In this document: positions 61,767 through 64,000 of the stretch, one piece after another | Layout of the letters: each line of letters starts with the position of its first letter | Position numbering within the stretch: position 1 is the first letter of the stretch | Assembly (NCBI RefSeq): GCF_000807855.2 | Contig: NZ_JRYR02000001.1 | Location: 1,152,565-1,216,564, forward strand | Reading direction: 5' to 3' | Origin: Flammeovirga pacifica | Lineage (GTDB): Bacteria; Bacteroidota; Bacteroidia; Cytophagales; Flammeovirgaceae | DNA length: 64,000 nucleotides | Notes under the pieces: model-generated | Told to the model about the DNA's origin: nothing | The model's database searches: none | Seen by the model: only the letters and a program-made list of their open reading frames with translations | Translations under genes and position numbers: made by a program

Positions 61767-63035
61767 TTATATGCTTCCTTCATTCACAACAATTTGTAAT
61801 GTATCTCTAGAATACTGTCTCATATAGACATCATCAAGGGATAAATTTAAAGATTGAATGGAGTCTTCATTATAATTTTTGATAGTCACTAACTCTAACT
61901 CCTTGATCATCTCTATTTTAAATCTATCATCAAAAAGGTGAATGAGTTTTTCGATCTTATCTTGTCGGTGATTGACACAGATGGAAAGTGATAATGCTGA
62001 ATTTTTAATCATATTCACTTTAATATTTAAACGAGCACATTCTGTTAAGATCACTCCTAAATCACCTTTAGAAACATTAAGGTAATCTTGTTCTTCAAAT
62101 CGAATAAAAGTCTGGTTTCCCTTAAAAATTACTGAAGGTGTTGTTGGAAAGTCTGCAAAGTCGCCAATTGATGTTCCTTTTGCTTTTGGGTCAAGAAATG
62201 AATTCACAAACAAAGGAATATTCTTTAATGCTAATGGTCGAATAGTTTTATTATGAATTACAGATGCTCCAAAATAGGTTAGTTCTGCTGCATATTTATA
62301 GGGCAATTTATCAAATTTCTCTACCTCTTTAATACGTCTTGGATCTGAACTCATAATTCCCGGCACATCCTTCCACACACATACTCTTTCCGCATCCAAA
62401 CAGTAGGCAAAAATTGCTGCGGTATAATCAGACCCTTCCCTGCCCAAAGTAGTTGATTTGTTATTTACAGTACCTCCAATAAAGCCTTGTGTGACAACAA
62501 TCCCATTTTGAAGATATTCTGGTAAATCGGCCTTGATCATTTTTGTGGTCCAGTTCCAATCAATACTTGCTTCTCTCCAATGTTCATCGGTTTGAATATA
62601 TATTCTTGCGTCTAAAAACTTAGTTTCTACTTTTTCTTGATTTAGATAAGCTGAAATAATATGAGTCGATAATAATTCACCGTAACAAACTACTTGATCA
62701 TAGAGTTCATCATTGGAAAAATATCTAAGTTTTAAGTTTACTTCTAAGTCATGTATAATCTTTTCAATTTGATTGAAAATACTTGCTTCTTTATTGATGA
62801 ATAACTCATCAGCAATGGTAAGGTGAAAAGATTTTAATGTTTCAATTTCAGTTGAATAATTGTCATTTTTGATAAATTTGACAACAATTTTTTCAATAAG
62901 ATTTGTTGTTTTCCCCATTGCTGAAACAACAACAACAAGTTCTTTCTGATCAGAAAAGTCTTTGATAATGTCTTTTACATTTCTAACAGCTGCTGCATCT
63001 TTTACAGATGCTCCTCCAAATTTGAAAACTTTCAT
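61767..63035 (-). CDS. Aspartate kinase (monofunctional)
   Basis: This 422-residue cytoplasmic enzyme phosphorylates aspartate, the first step toward lysine, threonine, methionine and diaminopimelate. Kinase signatures are VFKFGGASVKD (3-13), VVVSAMGKTT, and GREGSDYTAAIFAY around 200. C-terminal ACT-type regulatory sequence (about 300-422) includes INVNMIKNSALSLSICV and ends in LQIVVNEGSI. Length is normal for monofunctional enzymes of this phylum, and no homoserine dehydrogenase is fused. It is probably transcribed alone: the rpe terminator lies upstream, and 128 bp separate it from the next gene. Confidence 0.93.
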   Translation of the reverse strand: MKVFKFGGASVKDAAAVRNVKDIIKDFSDQKELVVVVSAMGKTTNLIEKIVVKFIKNDNYSTEIETLKSFHLTIADELFINKEASIFNQIEKIIHDLEVNLKLRYFSNDELYDQVVCYGELLSTHIISAYLNQEKVETKFLDARIYIQTDEHWREASIDWNWTTKMIKADLPEYLQNGIVVTQGFIGGTVNNKSTTLGREGSDYTAAIFAYCLDAERVCVWKDVPGIMSSDPRRIKEVEKFDKLPYKYAAELTYFGASVIHNKTIRPLALKNIPLFVNSFLDPKAKGTSIGDFADFPTTPSVIFKGNQTFIRFEEQDYLNVSKGDLGVILTECARLNIKVNMIKNSALSLSICVNHRQDKIEKLIHLFDDRFKIEMIKELELVTIKNYNEDSIQSLNLSLDDVYMRQYSRDTLQIVVNEGSI

Positions 63036-63178
63036 GTTTATTTATGGCTTAATGGTAGTAAATAGGATGGATAATAGTGTTTTTGCTTTGATTTATTTTC
63101 CACAAATTAAAACAAAAAATGGATTGTCGCTAACTCTTTTTAAAGATAAATACTGATTTATTACTTCGTTTTATAAGA

Positions 63179-63226
63179 TAAAAAAAGAGTAAAAAATGAA
63201 ACTTTTACATATCCACTTTTTACTCT
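63179..63226 (-). terminator. Terminator of rpe
   Basis: A 10-bp stem (63186-63195 with 63217-63226) is followed on the minus strand by six T, 46 bp past the rpe stop. The loop is 21 nt. Confidence 0.65.
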
Positions 63227-63271
63227 ATCATAAATATTTACCTATTAAAGGCACAAACATCTAAAGGATGT

Positions 63272-63919
63272 TTAGAACTTAATCTTTTCAATTGCTGCTT
63301 TAGGATCTTCTGCTCCAAAAACATAGCTACCAGCTACTAAAACAGTTGCTCCAGCTTCAGCAAGTTTCTCAGCGTTTCCGCTATCAACTCCTCCATCAAT
63401 TTGAATCAATACATCTGCATTAGCAGCATCAATCATTGATTTTAATTTTCTTACTTTATCGTAAGTTGAAGGAATAAACTTTTGTCCACCAAAACCAGGG
63501 TTTACAGACATGATACAAACGTAGTCGATATCATTAATTAAAAACTCCAAACAATCTAATGATGTATGAGGGTTTAAAGCTACTCCTGCTTTTAGACCTA
63601 ATTCTTTAATGTTTTGAATAGTTCTATGCAAATGTGGACAAGCTTCTGCATGTACAGAAATCATATCTGCACCCGCTTTTTTAAAAGCCTCCAAGTAACG
63701 ATCTGGCTGTTCTATCATTAAATGAACATCCATAGGCTTTTTAGCATGTTTCTTAATTGCAGCACATACAGGTAAACCAAAAGATATGTTTGGAACAAAC
63801 ATTCCATCCATAATATCAATATGGAACCAATCAGCTTTACTTTCATTGATTAGTTCTACATCTCTCTGAAGATTAGCGAAATCTGCTGCTAAAACACTAG
63901 GTGCAATTATTGTTTTCAT
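63272..63919 (-). CDS. rpe: Ribulose-phosphate 3-epimerase
   Basis: This 215-residue TIM-barrel enzyme interconverts ribulose 5-phosphate and xylulose 5-phosphate in the pentose phosphate pathway. Landmarks are APSVLAADFANL (6-17), WFHIDIMDGMFVPNISFG with metal-binding His and Asp, DVHLMI, VCIMSVNPGFGGQKF and IQIDGGV. Length is standard and no active-site residue is missing. A well-spaced promoter is visible just upstream (63967-63995), so the gene probably starts its own transcript. Confidence 0.96.
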   Translation of the reverse strand: MKTIIAPSVLAADFANLQRDVELINESKADWFHIDIMDGMFVPNISFGLPVCAAIKKHAKKPMDVHLMIEQPDRYLEAFKKAGADMISVHAEACPHLHRTIQNIKELGLKAGVALNPHTSLDCLEFLINDIDYVCIMSVNPGFGGQKFIPSTYDKVRKLKSMIDAANADVLIQIDGGVDSGNAEKLAEAGATVLVAGSYVFGAEDPKAAIEKIKF

Positions 63920-63966
63920 TAGACTGATTATACTATTTTATAAATAATCTTGTTGCAAAATTTCGA

Positions 63967-63995
63967 CAAATGTAATTCTTTTTCCATTATTTCAA
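63967..63995 (-). promoter_or_regulatory. rpe promoter
   Basis: On the minus strand TTG (63995-63993), an 18-bp spacer and TACATTTG (63974-63967) match the Bacteroidota promoter pattern. The predicted start of transcription is about 40 bp before the ATG. Confidence 0.6.
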
Positions 63996-64000
63996 TGATA

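Overview
The window looks like chromosomal DNA from a marine, gliding, polysaccharide-degrading member of the Bacteroidota, most likely a Flammeovirga-like member of the Cytophagales. This is an inference. The DNA is very AT-rich. It carries gldG, an agarase-type GH16 enzyme with a type IX secretion (T9SS) sorting tail, a DUF4421 protein and an OmpA/PD40 protein. Its promoters fit the Bacteroidota -7 element TAnnTTTG, and Shine-Dalgarno sequences are generally absent. I saw no rRNA or tRNA genes, CRISPR arrays, insertion sequences or prophage genes.

Layout. 284-4075 (minus): an HI0933-type flavoprotein and a YfhO-type membrane protein. 4166-9723: a divergent glycan locus. On the minus side are a GT4 glycosyltransferase and a DUF115/GT42-like protein. 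On the plus side are a short NeuB-like synthase, a CMP-nonulosonate synthetase fused to a KdsC-type phosphatase, and a flippase. Together these look like a route for making, activating, transferring and exporting a sialic-acid-like (nonulosonic) sugar. 9726-14177: gldG, then the cca-hemE pair. 14363-16647: a nuclease-fold/membrane fusion and a secreted thioredoxin-like protein. 16963-21134: the agarase and, convergent to it, a secreted caspase-like protein with a lectin-like N-terminal half. 21316-26810: a WD40 protein, a phosphopantetheinyl transferase, an App1-type phosphatase, dnaX with a slippery A10 run separating gamma from tau, and a glutathione peroxidase.

27075-32751 holds a lipoprotein, two exported proteins and a large leucine-rich-repeat protein. 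Their similar modules suggest local duplication. A small cytoplasmic protein follows, and its promoter is nested inside the preceding terminator. 33011-39955 holds a DUF4421 outer-membrane protein, a GH77 amylomaltase with two CBM20 domains, a barrel-like protein with YceI, and a T9SS-exported protein. 40271-52382 (minus) is a copper-handling region. It has a CopA-type ATPase behind a TTGAT-N4-ATCAA dyad, a SpoIIE-type phosphatase, and a HYC_CC_PP / CusA / TolC / CusB efflux operon.

52669-63919 holds an OmpA-PD40 protein, the LrgA/LrgB pair, a second secreted caspase-like protein with DUF4384, an alpha/beta hydrolase with Asp at the nucleophile position, an acidic conserved protein, aspartate kinase and ribulose-phosphate 3-epimerase.

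Most transcription units end in clear Rho-independent hairpins, several of them bidirectional between convergent genes. All calls were made by reading the sequence; no database search was run.
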